DNA from: Nocardioides sp. Soil797
GTDB lineage: Bacteria > Actinomycetota > Actinomycetes > Propionibacteriales > Nocardioidaceae
NCBI GenBank assembly: GCA_001429555.1
Contig: LMSR01000001.1
Span: 366,687-430,686 of the forward strand
Direction: 5' to 3'
Length of the DNA: 64,000 nucleotides
The notes under the pieces were generated by a model. The model ran no database searches. It was not told the DNA's origin and saw only the letters and a program-made list of their open reading frames with translations. The position numbers were made by a program, and so were the translations under genes. This document shows, one piece after another, positions 24,263 to 34,705 of the stretch (the first letter of the stretch is position 1; each line of letters starts with the position of its first letter).

Positions 24263-25741
24263 TCAGCCCTTGACGCGCTTCGCGCGCCGTCCCTCGTGCT
24301 TGGGGCGTGGTGACTCGCCGAGCGTCTGGCCCTCGAGGGTGACCTTGTCCTCCGCCTCGGCGGCGGCAACCACCTTGCCCGGCTCGGGTGCGTAGCCGTA
24401 CCCGTAGCCATAGCCGTAGGTGTTGCTGCCGCGCTTCTTGTTCGGGGCCAGGTTGATGACCACGCCGAGCACGTTGGCGTCGACCGCTTCGACGCGTTCG
24501 ACCGCGTGGGTGAGCTGGTCCTTGGTGGTCTTGCCGTGGCGAACCACCACGAAGGCACCGTCGGTCTGTGCGGCCAGCAGCGCCGCGTCGGTGACCGGCA
24601 ACAGCGGTGGGGCGTCGATGATCACCACATCGAACCGGTCACGCAGGTCGGCCAGCAGGCTCGTCATCGCCTGCGACTGCAACAGCTCCGACGGGTTCGG
24701 GGGGATCGGGCCGCTGGTCAACACCTGCAGGCCGGTGTCGGCATAACCCTGCAGGGCATCGTCGAGGCCGATCTTGCCGACCAGGACGCTCGTCGTGCCG
24801 ACTGCGCCAACCAGGCCGAGGCGCTCGGCCACCAACGGACGACGCAGGTCGCACTCGACCAGCGCGACCTTCTGGTCGGCCATCGCGAGGGTCACCGCGA
24901 GGTTGATCGAGGTGGTCGTCTTGCCCTCGCCGGGCAGCGAGCTGGAGACCACGAAGACCTTGTTGTCGGAGTCGACCTGGACGTACTGCATGTTGGTGCG
25001 CAGCACCCGGAAGGCCTCGGCCCAGGGAGTGGCATCCTCCAGTGCTTCGGCCGGAGCGCGCTTCACCGAGGTCGCATCCTGGTAGATGTGGCCGACCACC
25101 GGCGCCTCGGTGCTCAGGGCGACGTCCTCGGCCGACGAGACGGAGGTGTCCATCAGTTCCCTGACCACCGCGACACCGAGGCCGATGAGCAGTCCGAGGA
25201 CCGCGGCAAGACCGAGGTTGCGGGGGACGTTGGGGGAGACCGCGGTGTCGTTGACCCGCGCGTCGTCGACGATGCTGGCCTTGATCAGCGTCTTGCTGCC
25301 GCCCTCAGGAGTCTCGAGCTCGGTGACCATCTCGCTCAGCCCCTCGGCGTACGCCTGGGCGATATCGCGCGCGGTCTCCGGGTCGGTGTCGGTCGCGGTC
25401 AGCTCGAGGATGACGGTCTCGGGGACAACAGTGGCGGTGACCTTGCCGACGAGGTCCTCGGAGTCGTAGTCGGCACCGAGCGCGTCGCTGACCCGATCGG
25501 CCAGCTGCCGGCTCTTCACGATGTCGGCGTACGACGACACGCGCTGTGTGGCGAACGTGTTGCCGGCCAGGGCGTCGGCGGTGTCGGACGGCGAGGTGGA
25601 GATGAACAGCCGCGTCGTGGATGCGTACTTGGGGGTAGCCTGCCAGGTCAGGAGAGCCGCAGCCGCGACCGCAAGAAGCAGGCACACGACGATCGACTTC
25701 CACCGACGTCGCACGGTCAGCCAGTAGTCCTTGAGTTCCAC
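24263..25741 (-). CDS. Wzc-like polysaccharide co-polymerase / BY-type tyrosine autokinase
   Basis: A protein of about 492 residues that joins a Wzz-type chain-length domain to a cytoplasmic tyrosine kinase. One membrane segment lies near residues 15-33 (VVCLLLAVAAAALLTW) and the second near 175-200 (LGLAAVLGLLIGLGVAVV). The kinase has Walker A SSSLPGEGKTTTS, Walker A' ALVECDLRRP and Walker B VVIIDAPPL. A tyrosine cluster YGYGYGYGY near the C-terminus is the usual autophosphorylation site. The GTG at 25741 (VELKDYWLTVRRRWK) fits the family start; an ATG ten codons upstream is possible. It would regulate polymerisation and export of the polysaccharide made by its neighbours. Confidence 0.88.
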   Translation of the reverse strand: MELKDYWLTVRRRWKSIVVCLLLAVAAAALLTWQATPKYASTTRLFISTSPSDTADALAGNTFATQRVSSYADIVKSRQLADRVSDALGADYDSEDLVGKVTATVVPETVILELTATDTDPETARDIAQAYAEGLSEMVTELETPEGGSKTLIKASIVDDARVNDTAVSPNVPRNLGLAAVLGLLIGLGVAVVRELMDTSVSSAEDVALSTEAPVVGHIYQDATSVKRAPAEALEDATPWAEAFRVLRTNMQYVQVDSDNKVFVVSSSLPGEGKTTTSINLAVTLAMADQKVALVECDLRRPLVAERLGLVGAVGTTSVLVGKIGLDDALQGYADTGLQVLTSGPIPPNPSELLQSQAMTSLLADLRDRFDVVIIDAPPLLPVTDAALLAAQTDGAFVVVRHGKTTKDQLTHAVERVEAVDANVLGVVINLAPNKKRGSNTYGYGYGYGYAPEPGKVVAAAEAEDKVTLEGQTLGESPRPKHEGRRAKRVKG

Positions 25742-25995
25742 GGTGTTTCTTGTCCCCGTCCATAGGTGCATCGCTGCGAAGCGCGCTCACTCTAACCGGC
25801 GCGGAGCCACTTCACATGGTGCATGGCCCGTTTGGACTATGGCACACATCCATCCGGGTGGGAGTGGGGTCCAGTCGGGTGGAACTGGTCCCATATTCAA
25901 AGACTTGTTACCCAATTGAGGGGAAGCTGTCGCACACTGACTCTGGTGCGTTCGCACTCGAATCCTTGATCTGAATTTCCCTGGGGGGACAAGTC
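25742..25995. promoter_or_regulatory. Divergent intergenic region of the polysaccharide locus
   Basis: This 254-base gap lies between two divergent genes, so it must hold promoters for both. It is clearly richer in A and T than its surroundings (for example CAAAGACTTGTTACCCAATTG near 25900). GGGGGG at 25983-25988 is the ribosome-binding site of the gene at 25996. I see no convincing operator. Confidence 0.45.
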
Positions 25996-27840
25996 TTGAG
26001 TGACTTCGCGCCGACCTTGCGCCGGCACCGCGCACTGCTGATGATCGCCGGTGACTCGCTGGCCTGGTTCGTCTCCTACGCGATCTTCGCGATGCTGCGG
26101 ATGGACGCGAACCTGAGTGCGGTGCCGTGGGTTGCGGTGACGGTGCTGGCGCTGGTGACGGCTGGTCTGCATGCCGGGATCGGTTGGCCGTTGCGGTTGC
26201 ACATGGGGCGTGCGTCGTTGGCGTCCTTCTCGGAGATGATCCTGCTCGGCCTGGTCACGATGGCCGCGGGTGGGTTGGTCTTCCTGGTGAACGTGTTCGG
26301 CACGTGGGCCCCGCGCAGCATTCCGTTGGCTGCGGCGTTCTCGACGTTGGTGCTGGCCTCGTGGTCGCGGGCGTTGTGGCGTTGGGCGCGTGAGCGTGAT
26401 GACCAGCGGGTGGTCAACGATGGTGCGGCCCGGGTCGTGGTGCTCGGTGCGGGTGAGGCCGGTCGCGAGATCATCGGCTCGATGCTGCGTGACCCGCAGC
26501 GTCGCTGGCGTCCGGTGGCGTTGCTCGACGACGACCCGGCCAAGCGGCACCGCCGGTTGCGCAACGTCCCGGTGCTGGGTGACACCACCAGGTTGCAGGA
26601 GGTGGCCGCGCAGACCGGTGCCAGCACGGCGGTGATCGCGATCCCGAGTGCGGACTCCGACACGATCAGCCGGATGAGCCTGGCTGCCCGCCAGGCCGAC
26701 ATCGACGTGAAGGTGTTGCCGGCGACCACACAGCTGCTCACCGACAATGTCGGGATCCGGGACCTGCGTGACATCAACCTGACCGACGTGTTGGGGCGCA
26801 ACCAGCTCGACACGGACATGGACGCGATCGCCGACTACCTCAAGGGCAAGCGGGTGCTGGTCACCGGTGCCGGTGGCTCGATCGGTTCCGAGCTGTGCCG
26901 CCAGATCCACCGCTTCGAGCCGTCGGAGCTGATGATGCTCGACCGTGACGAGTCGGCGTTGCACGCAGTGCAGCTCTCCATCACGGGTCGGGCGCTGCTG
27001 GACTCGCAGGACGTGGTGCTGTGCGACATCCGTGACATCAACGCGGTCAAGGCGATCTTCGCCGAGCGGCGTCCCGAGGTGGTCTTCCACGCGGCTGCCC
27101 TCAAGCACCTGCCGATGCTGGAGCAGTACCCGGCCGAAGCGTTGAAGACCAACATCCACGGCACCTGGAACGTGCTGCAGGCTGCCGAGATGGTCGACGT
27201 CGAGCGGTTCGTCAATGTCTCCACCGACAAGGCCGCGAACCCGACCTCGGTGCTGGGCTACTCCAAGCGGATCGCCGAGCGGATCACCGCCGCGCACGCC
27301 GCGCACTCCCCGGGCACGTTCCTCTCGGTGCGCTTCGGCAACGTGCTCGGCTCGCGTGGTTCGGTGTTGACCGCGTTCGCCAAGCAGATCGCCAACGGTG
27401 GTCCGGTGACCGTGACCGATCCTGAGGTCTCCCGGTTCTTCATGACCATCGAGGAGGCCTGCCAGCTGGTCGTGCAGGCGGCCGCGATCGGGCAGCCCGG
27501 TGAGGCGTTGGTGCTCGACATGGGTGAGCCGATCCGGATCATCGACGTGGCCCGCCAGCTGATCCGCCAGTCCGGCACGGAGGTGGCGATCGAGTTCACC
27601 GGCCTGCGCCCCGGTGAGAAGCTCCACGAGGAGCTCTTCGCCGACGACGAGCCGATCGACGTACGCCCCCAGCACCCGATGGTCTCCCACGTGCCCGTCC
27701 CGCCGGTCTTCCCCGACGAGATCGACGCCCTGCCCGTGCGCGGCGAACGCGAGCTGGTCACCCGGGCGATGGCCGCCCTGTGCGAGCTCAGCGAGGCCTC
27801 CGTGGCCAGCCGCAACCTCGAGGAGTCACCCACCGCCTGA
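25996..27840 (+). CDS. Membrane-bound NDP-sugar 4,6-dehydratase/epimerase (CapD/WbpM/PglF type)
   Basis: A 614-residue protein starting at TTG, supported by GGGGGG seven bases before it. The N-terminal 130 residues hold about four membrane helices. Next comes a CoA-binding-like Rossmann domain (VVLGAGEAGREIIGS near residue 147). The C-terminal catalytic SDR domain has VLVTGAGGSIGSELC near 290, FHAAALKHLPMLE near 365 and SVLGYSKRIAERIT. It should convert a UDP-N-acetylhexosamine to the 4-keto-6-deoxy sugar as the first step to a modified sugar in the envelope polysaccharide. It is divergent from the Wzc-like gene. Confidence 0.88.
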   Translation: MSDFAPTLRRHRALLMIAGDSLAWFVSYAIFAMLRMDANLSAVPWVAVTVLALVTAGLHAGIGWPLRLHMGRASLASFSEMILLGLVTMAAGGLVFLVNVFGTWAPRSIPLAAAFSTLVLASWSRALWRWARERDDQRVVNDGAARVVVLGAGEAGREIIGSMLRDPQRRWRPVALLDDDPAKRHRRLRNVPVLGDTTRLQEVAAQTGASTAVIAIPSADSDTISRMSLAARQADIDVKVLPATTQLLTDNVGIRDLRDINLTDVLGRNQLDTDMDAIADYLKGKRVLVTGAGGSIGSELCRQIHRFEPSELMMLDRDESALHAVQLSITGRALLDSQDVVLCDIRDINAVKAIFAERRPEVVFHAAALKHLPMLEQYPAEALKTNIHGTWNVLQAAEMVDVERFVNVSTDKAANPTSVLGYSKRIAERITAAHAAHSPGTFLSVRFGNVLGSRGSVLTAFAKQIANGGPVTVTDPEVSRFFMTIEEACQLVVQAAAIGQPGEALVLDMGEPIRIIDVARQLIRQSGTEVAIEFTGLRPGEKLHEELFADDEPIDVRPQHPMVSHVPVPPVFPDEIDALPVRGERELVTRAMAALCELSEASVASRNLEESPTA

Positions 27841-27876
27841 GGCCCGCGGGGTCCGATCACCCCAAGATCCGGACGT

Positions 27877-27901
27877 CTGACCTGTCGCAGCGCCAGGTCA
27901 G
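27877..27901. terminator. Hairpin between convergent genes
   Basis: CTGACCTG and CAGGTCAG form an 8-base-pair stem with a 9-base loop, 36 bases after the dehydratase stop. The rest of 27841-28088 is low-complexity sequence (runs of GCCAACGCCGCC) with no gene. Confidence 0.6.
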
Positions 27902-28088
27902 GCGTTCTCTCATTTCTGGCTGCAGATCCAGATCCGGGGGCTGCGCTTCCGGGGCGGCAGAGCCTCCGGCCACGTTGAACGGTTGTCGGCCAGCTGGGCT
28001 CGCGGGGTGGCGAGCCGGTGACGGAGGCGCCGGAGCGGCGTTCCTCTCGCGGCCAACGCCGCCAACGCCGCCCACGCTGCCAACGCGA

Positions 28089-29479
28089 TCAGCCCTCGTT
28101 GAGGTAGGCCGTCAGCGCGGTGAGTACGTCGCGCGGCACGAACCCGGTGGCTTCGATCTTGGCCAGCGACAACATGCTGTTGGCCGGGCGGGGAGCCAGC
28201 GCCTTGTCGGCGGCGTACTCCTCGGTGCTCACCGGGGTGACGTCATCACGAGAGCGACCGCAGCGCTGGAACACCTCGGCGGCCAGGTCGGCCCAGCTGG
28301 TGGCCGGGCCGTCGCCGGTCACGTTGTAGACGCCGTACGGCGCACCCGAGGTCAGCAGGTGCCGCACCGCCCGGGCCAGCTCGGTGGTGAACGTCAGCCG
28401 GCCGACCTGGTCGTCGACCACGCTGGGGGAGACCCCGTCGCGGGCCAGACGGGCCATGGTGCGCACGAAGTTGTTGCCCTCGCCGATCACCCAGGAGGTC
28501 CGCAGGACGTAGTGGCGCGGTGTGGTCGCCACCGCCACATCGCCGGCGGCCTTGGTCTGGCCGTAGACACCCAACGGCGACAGCGGCTCGTCCTCCCGGT
28601 GGCCGTCGAGGGGATCGCCGGAGTTGCCGTCGAAGACGTAGTCGCTGGAGAAGTGCACCAGCGTGAGTCGGTGCTCCGTGGCCAGACGGGCCAGCGTGGC
28701 CGGCCCGACCGCGTTGGCGGCCCAGGCGTCCGCGCGCCCGGCCGTCTCAGCGGCGTCGACCGCGGTGTGGGCAGCGGCGTTGAGGACCACGTCGTACTCG
28801 TGCCACGGCCACGCCTCGAGGTCCTCGGTCGAGGTCACCGACAGCTCCGCGCGCGTCACCGCGTGGGCCTCGGGGAACTCCGCAGCCAGGGACTGGCCGA
28901 GCTGGCCTCCGGCGCCGAGCAGCAGCGTGCGCCGCGGCTTCATCGGGGTCGCTGCGTCGAGGGTCGGGTTGTTCCGGTCCTTCTCGGAGAGCTCCGACTC
29001 GGCCAGCGGGATCGGCCAGTCGATCGCGGCGGTGGGGTCGCCCAGGTGGAGCGCCGGGTACGCCGTGGTGGGGCGCCAGTGCTCATTGACCAGGTAGCTG
29101 TAGGTGGTTGCGTCCTCGAGCGTCTGGTAGGAGTTGCCGACCCCGCGTGGCACGAAGACGGCCACTGCCGGGTCGATCTCGATCGTGAACGTCTGGCCGA
29201 AGGTCGGCCCCTCACGCATGTCGACCCAGGCCCCGAAGACCCGGCCGGTGAGCACGGAGACGAACTTGTCCCACGGCTCGGTGTGGATGCCGCGGGTGGC
29301 GCCGCGGGCGGTGTTGAAGGAGACGTTGTTCTGCACCGGGCCGAAGTCGGGCAGGCCGAGGGCGACCATCTTCTCGCGCTGCCAGTTCTCCTTGAACCAG
29401 CCGCGGTTGTCGGCCATCACCGGCAGCCGAACCACGAGCAGCCCGGGGATCGGCGTCTGCTCGACGGAGAGCTCGGCCA

Positions 29480-29480
<1 letters not shown>
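28089..29480 (-). CDS. Fused dTDP-4-dehydrorhamnose 3,5-epimerase (RmlC) and dTDP-4-dehydrorhamnose reductase (RmlD)
   Basis: A 463-residue fusion. Residues 1-185 are RmlC-like: [35 protein letters not shown] (His of the active site), [15 protein letters not shown]. Residues from about 195 are RmlD-like: [42 protein letters not shown] and the catalytic YGQTKAAGD. Together they carry out the last two steps of dTDP-L-rhamnose synthesis. The ATG overlaps the rmlB stop (TGATG). The two activities are separate proteins in many bacteria; the fusion avoids release of the unstable keto-sugar. Confidence 0.92.
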
Positions 29481-30484
<1,004 letters not shown>

Positions 30485-30544
30485 CTATTGGGTCGTGATG
30501 CTGCGCGTGACCTGACCGGCGACCTCGCCCGTATGATGCGCGAC

Positions 30545-31402
30545 ATGCGCGGAATCATCCTTGCCGGGGGCACCGGAAGTCGTCTGCACCCGATCACCAG
30601 GGGCATCAGCAAGCAGCTCGTGCCGGTCTATGACAAGCCGATGATCTACTACCCGTTGACCACGCTGATGCTGGCCGGGATCCGCGAGGTCCTCGTCATC
30701 ACGACGCCGCACGAGGCCGACGCCTTCCGGCGGCTGCTGGGCGACGGCTCCCAGCTGGGTGTCGAGATCACGTACGCCGTGCAGCCCTCACCCGACGGCC
30801 TCGCCCAGGCCTTCGTGATCGGCGAGGAGCACATCGGCTCGTCGTCGGTCGGCCTGGTTCTCGGCGACAACGTCTTCTACGGTCCCGGGCTGGGCAACCA
30901 GCTGCGTCGCTTCAGCGACATCGAAGGGGCGGCGATCTTCGGCTACCAGGTGGCCGACCCCACGGCGTACGGCGTGGTGGAGTTCGACGACGAGGGGCGC
31001 GCCCTGTCGCTGGAGGAGAAGCCGGGGAAGCCGAAGAGCAGCTTTGCGGTGCCGGGGCTCTACTTCTATGACAACACCGTCGTGGAGCGGGCCAAGACGC
31101 TCGAGCCCTCCGCGCGCGGAGAGCTCGAGATCACCGACCTGAACCGGCTCTACCTCGACGAGGGCAGCCTGCAGGTCGGCGTACTCCCGCGTGGCACGGC
31201 CTGGCTCGACACCGGTACGTTCGACTCCCTCAACGACGCCAGCAACTTCGTGCGCACCATCGAGAGCCGCCAGGGCATGAAGATCGGCTCGCCCGAAGAG
31301 GTCGCCTGGCGCTCGGGGTGGCTCAGTGACGACGACCTGCGCCGCGTGGCCGAGCCGCTCGCCAAGAGCGGGTACGGCGAGTACCTCCTCGGCCTGCTCT
31401 GA
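30545..31402 (+). CDS. rmlA: Glucose-1-phosphate thymidylyltransferase
   Basis: A 285-residue nucleotidyltransferase with the N-terminal signature [20 protein letters not shown]. Active-site segments are [30 protein letters not shown] near residue 105 and [20 protein letters not shown] near 145-160. It makes dTDP-glucose, the first step of the rhamnose pathway. An ATG four codons upstream is possible; the one chosen starts the conserved fold. Confidence 0.94.
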   Translation: MRGIILAGGTGSRLHPITRGISKQLVPVYDKPMIYYPLTTLMLAGIREVLVITTPHEADAFRRLLGDGSQLGVEITYAVQPSPDGLAQAFVIGEEHIGSSSVGLVLGDNVFYGPGLGNQLRRFSDIEGAAIFGYQVADPTAYGVVEFDDEGRALSLEEKPGKPKSSFAVPGLYFYDNTVVERAKTLEPSARGELEITDLNRLYLDEGSLQVGVLPRGTAWLDTGTFDSLNDASNFVRTIESRQGMKIGSPEEVAWRSGWLSDDDLRRVAEPLAKSGYGEYLLGLL

Positions 31403-31410
31403 CCAGCTTC

Positions 31411-32541
31411 CTAGTTCACCTGCGTGGTCGGCGGCAACTCACCGACCTCGTGCTTGGCATACCAGGACTCGAACTGGCCCAGCTCCATGGCGTCGAACAT
31501 CTTCTTCGTCCGACCGATGTCGAGGTGCACCACACTCGCCTCCCCGATCATGCCGGAGCCGGAGTTCGGCGCGGTCAGGAACCGCATCGAGCCGCTGCGC
31601 AGGTGACGTGAGTCGAGGGCCAGGCCACGGAGCTTCTCGTTCGTCAGGCCCTCGTCGACCATCACCAGCCTGCCCAGGGTGTCGGCCAACCGGGTCACCC
31701 GCAGCGGATTGAGGAGCACTCCCCGCGAGGTGAGCTTGTCGAGCACCGTGCGCAGGAAGTTCTGCTGCCGGTTGATCCGGTCGAAGTCGCCGCCGGGCAG
31801 ACTGTAGCGGGTGCGGACGTAGTGCAACGCGTCGTCGCCCTCGATGTGGTGGAATCCGCGCTCCCAGTCGGTCGTTCCGGAACGCGGGTCGGTCACCGTT
31901 GCGGGGACGAAGACGTTGACTCCGCCGATCGCCTCGGTGACGTCCTTGAAGCCGTCGAAGTCGACGATCATCATGTGGTCGATGCGCAGGTCGAGATTCT
32001 TCTCGACCGTGCGCGCGGTCAACGACGGACCGCCCCACGAGAAGGCCGCGTTGATCTTCGACTTTCCGTGGCCGGGGATGTCGACCCACGAGTCGCGCGG
32101 GATCGAGATCAGCTGGGCGGCGCGGTGGTCGCTCTCGATGTGGAGCACCATCAACGTGTCGCTTCGGGCGACGCCCGGCTCCCAGCTGCCGGAGTCGAGC
32201 ATGTCGTAGACGCTGTCGCCGACGTCGCGTGATCCGTCGAGGTCGTCGACGCCCATCAGCAGGATGTCGGTGCCCTCCCCCTGGGCGGGCCGGTGCTCAC
32301 CCAGCTCCGTGTCGAACCGGCGTACGTCGTCGAGCTGGTGGTTGAGCCACCACAACCAGCCGGCGATGATCGCCAGCAGGACCACTGCGACCAGGAGCAG
32401 GATGCTGAGGGACTTGTGTCGCTTGAGCCAGCTGCGGCGGCGCTTGCGGCGGATCCGGACCCGGCCCGACGGCTCATCGAGCCCCGGGCTCGCCTCGGCG
32501 GGGCCCGTCGTCTCTGTGCTGCCGGCCTTCTCGTAGATCAC
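31411..32541 (-). CDS. LytR-CpsA-Psr (LCP) family cell-wall glycopolymer ligase
   Basis: A 376-residue protein. The start is a GTG at 32541 preceded by AGGA. A basic cytoplasmic segment (VRIRRKRRRSWLKRHK) is followed by one membrane helix (SILLLVAVVLLAIIAGWLWW) at about 38-58. The extracellular LCP domain contains ILLMGVDD, ARSDTLMVLHIESDHRAAQL, SIPRDSWVDIPGHGKSKINA and RTRYSLPGGDFDRINRQQNF, which hold the conserved Asp and Arg residues that bind the polyprenyl diphosphate. It would transfer glycopolymers onto peptidoglycan, which fits the surrounding polysaccharide genes. It is convergent with rmlA, 8 bases away. Confidence 0.92.
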   Translation of the reverse strand: MIYEKAGSTETTGPAEASPGLDEPSGRVRIRRKRRRSWLKRHKSLSILLLVAVVLLAIIAGWLWWLNHQLDDVRRFDTELGEHRPAQGEGTDILLMGVDDLDGSRDVGDSVYDMLDSGSWEPGVARSDTLMVLHIESDHRAAQLISIPRDSWVDIPGHGKSKINAAFSWGGPSLTARTVEKNLDLRIDHMMIVDFDGFKDVTEAIGGVNVFVPATVTDPRSGTTDWERGFHHIEGDDALHYVRTRYSLPGGDFDRINRQQNFLRTVLDKLTSRGVLLNPLRVTRLADTLGRLVMVDEGLTNEKLRGLALDSRHLRSGSMRFLTAPNSGSGMIGEASVVHLDIGRTKKMFDAMELGQFESWYAKHEVGELPPTTQVN

Positions 32542-32670
32542 CGATGGTCCTGTCTCCCGAGTACGTCGGCACAACGATGCACGCCCGCCAAGGTGACGGG
32601 GACACGGGGGTACGGCGACCCGGCTCACCACGCCGTGCGCATCTGAGTCGTGCCCGGCTACGCTCGGCGC

Positions 32671-33675
32671 ATGAAGGTTCTCGTCACCGGCGGCGCCGGC
32701 TACCTCGGATCCATCACCGCCAAGGCGCTCGAGCAGGCCGGCCACACGCCGGTGATCCTCGACTCGCTGCTGGTCGGGCCGCGACAGTTCATCGGCGACC
32801 GGATCTTCTACGAGGGCGACATCGCCGATCGGGCGCTGGTCCGTCGGGTGGTCGAGGAACACCCCGACCTCGACGCGACCATCCACATGGCCGCACGCAT
32901 CGTCGTACCCGAGTCGGTGGAGCTGCCCTACGAGTACTACCGCGACAACGTGGCGAAGTCCCTGGAGCTCTTCGACGAGCTGGCGGCGCTCGGCAAGAAC
33001 CGGCTGGTGTTCTCCTCGACGGCGTCGCTCTATGCGTTGCAGCCCGAGTTCGAGGTGCGCGAAGGAGACGCGGTCGAGCCCACGTCGCCGTACGCCCGGA
33101 CCAAGCTGATGATGGAGCAGGCGCTCACCGACATCGCGGCGGCAACCGACCTGCGCGCGATCATCCTGCGCTACTTCAACCCGATCGGCTCCGACCCCGA
33201 TCTCGAGACCGGCTACCACCTGAAGGACGCCACCCACATCGTGCCGATCATGGCGCAGGTCGCGCTCGGCGCCCGCGACACGTTCACCATCACCGGCACC
33301 GACCTGCCGACCCGCGACGGCACCGGGCTGCGCGACTACCTCCACGTGTGGGACCTCGCCCAGGCCCACGTGCGCGCGATCGAGAAGTTCGACGACGTGC
33401 TCGCGTCCACCGGCGAGACCAGCACCTTGATCAACATCGGCCGCGGCGACGGGGTGACCGTGCGCGAGATGCTGGCCTCCTTCGAGCGGGTCTTCGGCAA
33501 GCCGGTGCCGACCTCTGAGGCCCCGCCGCGCCCCGGCGACGCCGTTGGTGCCTTCGCCAACGCCGACCGGGCCCACGAGCTGCTCGGCTGGAAGACCGAG
33601 CTCTCGATGGACGAGGCGATCGAGTCGTCACTGGCCTGGGCCGCCAAGCGCAAGGATGTTCTCGGCTACGAGTGA
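32671..33675 (+). CDS. galE: UDP-glucose 4-epimerase family protein
   Basis: A 334-residue extended SDR with MKVLVTGGAGYLGSITAKAL at the N-terminus, HMAARIVVPESVELPYEYYR near residue 74, SSTASLYAL near 117 and the catalytic YARTKLMMEQ near 143. It ends with a substrate-loop region NIGRGDGVTVREML. It would interconvert UDP-glucose and UDP-galactose or their N-acetyl forms for the polysaccharide. Which sugar it prefers cannot be read from the sequence. The gene symbol is given by family. Confidence 0.85.
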   Translation: MKVLVTGGAGYLGSITAKALEQAGHTPVILDSLLVGPRQFIGDRIFYEGDIADRALVRRVVEEHPDLDATIHMAARIVVPESVELPYEYYRDNVAKSLELFDELAALGKNRLVFSSTASLYALQPEFEVREGDAVEPTSPYARTKLMMEQALTDIAAATDLRAIILRYFNPIGSDPDLETGYHLKDATHIVPIMAQVALGARDTFTITGTDLPTRDGTGLRDYLHVWDLAQAHVRAIEKFDDVLASTGETSTLINIGRGDGVTVREMLASFERVFGKPVPTSEAPPRPGDAVGAFANADRAHELLGWKTELSMDEAIESSLAWAAKRKDVLGYE

Positions 33676-33695
33676 GCGGTCTCTCGCTCGCTCGT

Positions 33696-33757
33696 GCAGT
33701 TACCGAAACGTATGCAGGTTTCGGGCGCGAAATTCCTGCGGACTGTTCGGTAACTGC
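33696..33757. repeat. Palindromic repeat family B, copy 1 (degenerate)
   Basis: GCAGTTACCGAAACGTATGC on the left and CGGACTGTTCGGTAACTGC on the right share the outer 11 bases as an inverted repeat. The loop contains GCGAAATTCCTGC, as in the intact copy at 55080-55139. It lies between the epimerase and the amidase genes. Confidence 0.75.
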
Positions 33758-33824
33758 GGGTGATTGGGGGGGGCAACGTTGGGGCGTACGACGACCGTCG
33801 GCGCCGGCGGTTAGGCTCGACCTC

Positions 33825-34622
33825 GTGCTCAGGCCCTTGCTCGCCTCGCTCGCGGTTGCTGCCGCGGCGCTGGTCGGTGCCCTGGCGCCGATGCCACCCG
33901 GGGCAACGCCGACCACGCCGGTCCCGGCGACCTCCGCAGCGCACGGTCCGGCCGCCGCGGGCAAGCCGTTGTCCGGCAAGGTGATCGTGATCGATCCGGG
34001 CCACCAGCTCGGCAACTCGCGCTTTCCGAGCGAGATCAACCGGCTCGTCCCGGCGGGCGGGTTCCGCAAGCCGTGCAACACCACCGGCACCTCCACCGAC
34101 GACGGCCACCCCGAGGCCACGTTCACCTGGCAGGTCGCCAAGGTCCTCAAGCGCCGGCTGCGCGCGCTCGGGGCACGGGTGATCATGACCCGCCACTCCA
34201 ACCGGCTCGACCGCTGGGGACCGTGCGTCGACAAGCGAGGGCGACTCGGCAACGGCACCGCCGACCTCAAGGTCAGCATCCACGGCGACGGGTCCTACTC
34301 GGGTGGTCACGGCTTCCACGTGATCGCGCCGGCCGACGTGAGGCCGACGCGTGACACCTACCGCTCCTCCAAGCGACTCGCGAAGTCGGTCAAACGAGCC
34401 CTGAAGGCCCGGCGACTGCCGGTGGCCAACTACATCGCCGGTGGTGACGGCCTCGACTTCCGCCACGACCTCGGCACCCTCAACCTCTCCGACATGCCCA
34501 CGGTCATGGTCGAGCTCGGCAACATGCGCTCGCCGATCGACGCCCGGAAGATGACCACCAAGCGCGGGCGCTCGTCGTACGCACTGGGCCTGTCCAGCAG
34601 CATCCGCACGTTCTTGTCCTGA
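33825..34622 (+). CDS. N-acetylmuramoyl-L-alanine amidase (Amidase_3 family), secreted
   Basis: A 265-residue protein from a GTG start. A signal peptide covers about the first 30 residues (LLASLAVAAAALVGALAPMP), followed by a Pro/Ala-rich linker. The catalytic domain has the zinc ligands in IDPGHQ near residue 55 and SIHGDG near 150, and the catalytic Glu in VMVELGN near 228. It would cut the amide bond between MurNAc and the stem peptide. The domain carries an insert (PAGGFRKPCNTTGTSTDDGH) seen in other actinobacterial members. Confidence 0.88.
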   Translation: MLRPLLASLAVAAAALVGALAPMPPGATPTTPVPATSAAHGPAAAGKPLSGKVIVIDPGHQLGNSRFPSEINRLVPAGGFRKPCNTTGTSTDDGHPEATFTWQVAKVLKRRLRALGARVIMTRHSNRLDRWGPCVDKRGRLGNGTADLKVSIHGDGSYSGGHGFHVIAPADVRPTRDTYRSSKRLAKSVKRALKARRLPVANYIAGGDGLDFRHDLGTLNLSDMPTVMVELGNMRSPIDARKMTTKRGRSSYALGLSSSIRTFLS

Positions 34623-34705
34623 CCCCGCCGTCTGTCCTGACTCCGTCGGTGCACTCGCCCGCGACGGTCCCTCATTGCCGGCGTCGGCCCCGCTATCGTG
34701 CGGGC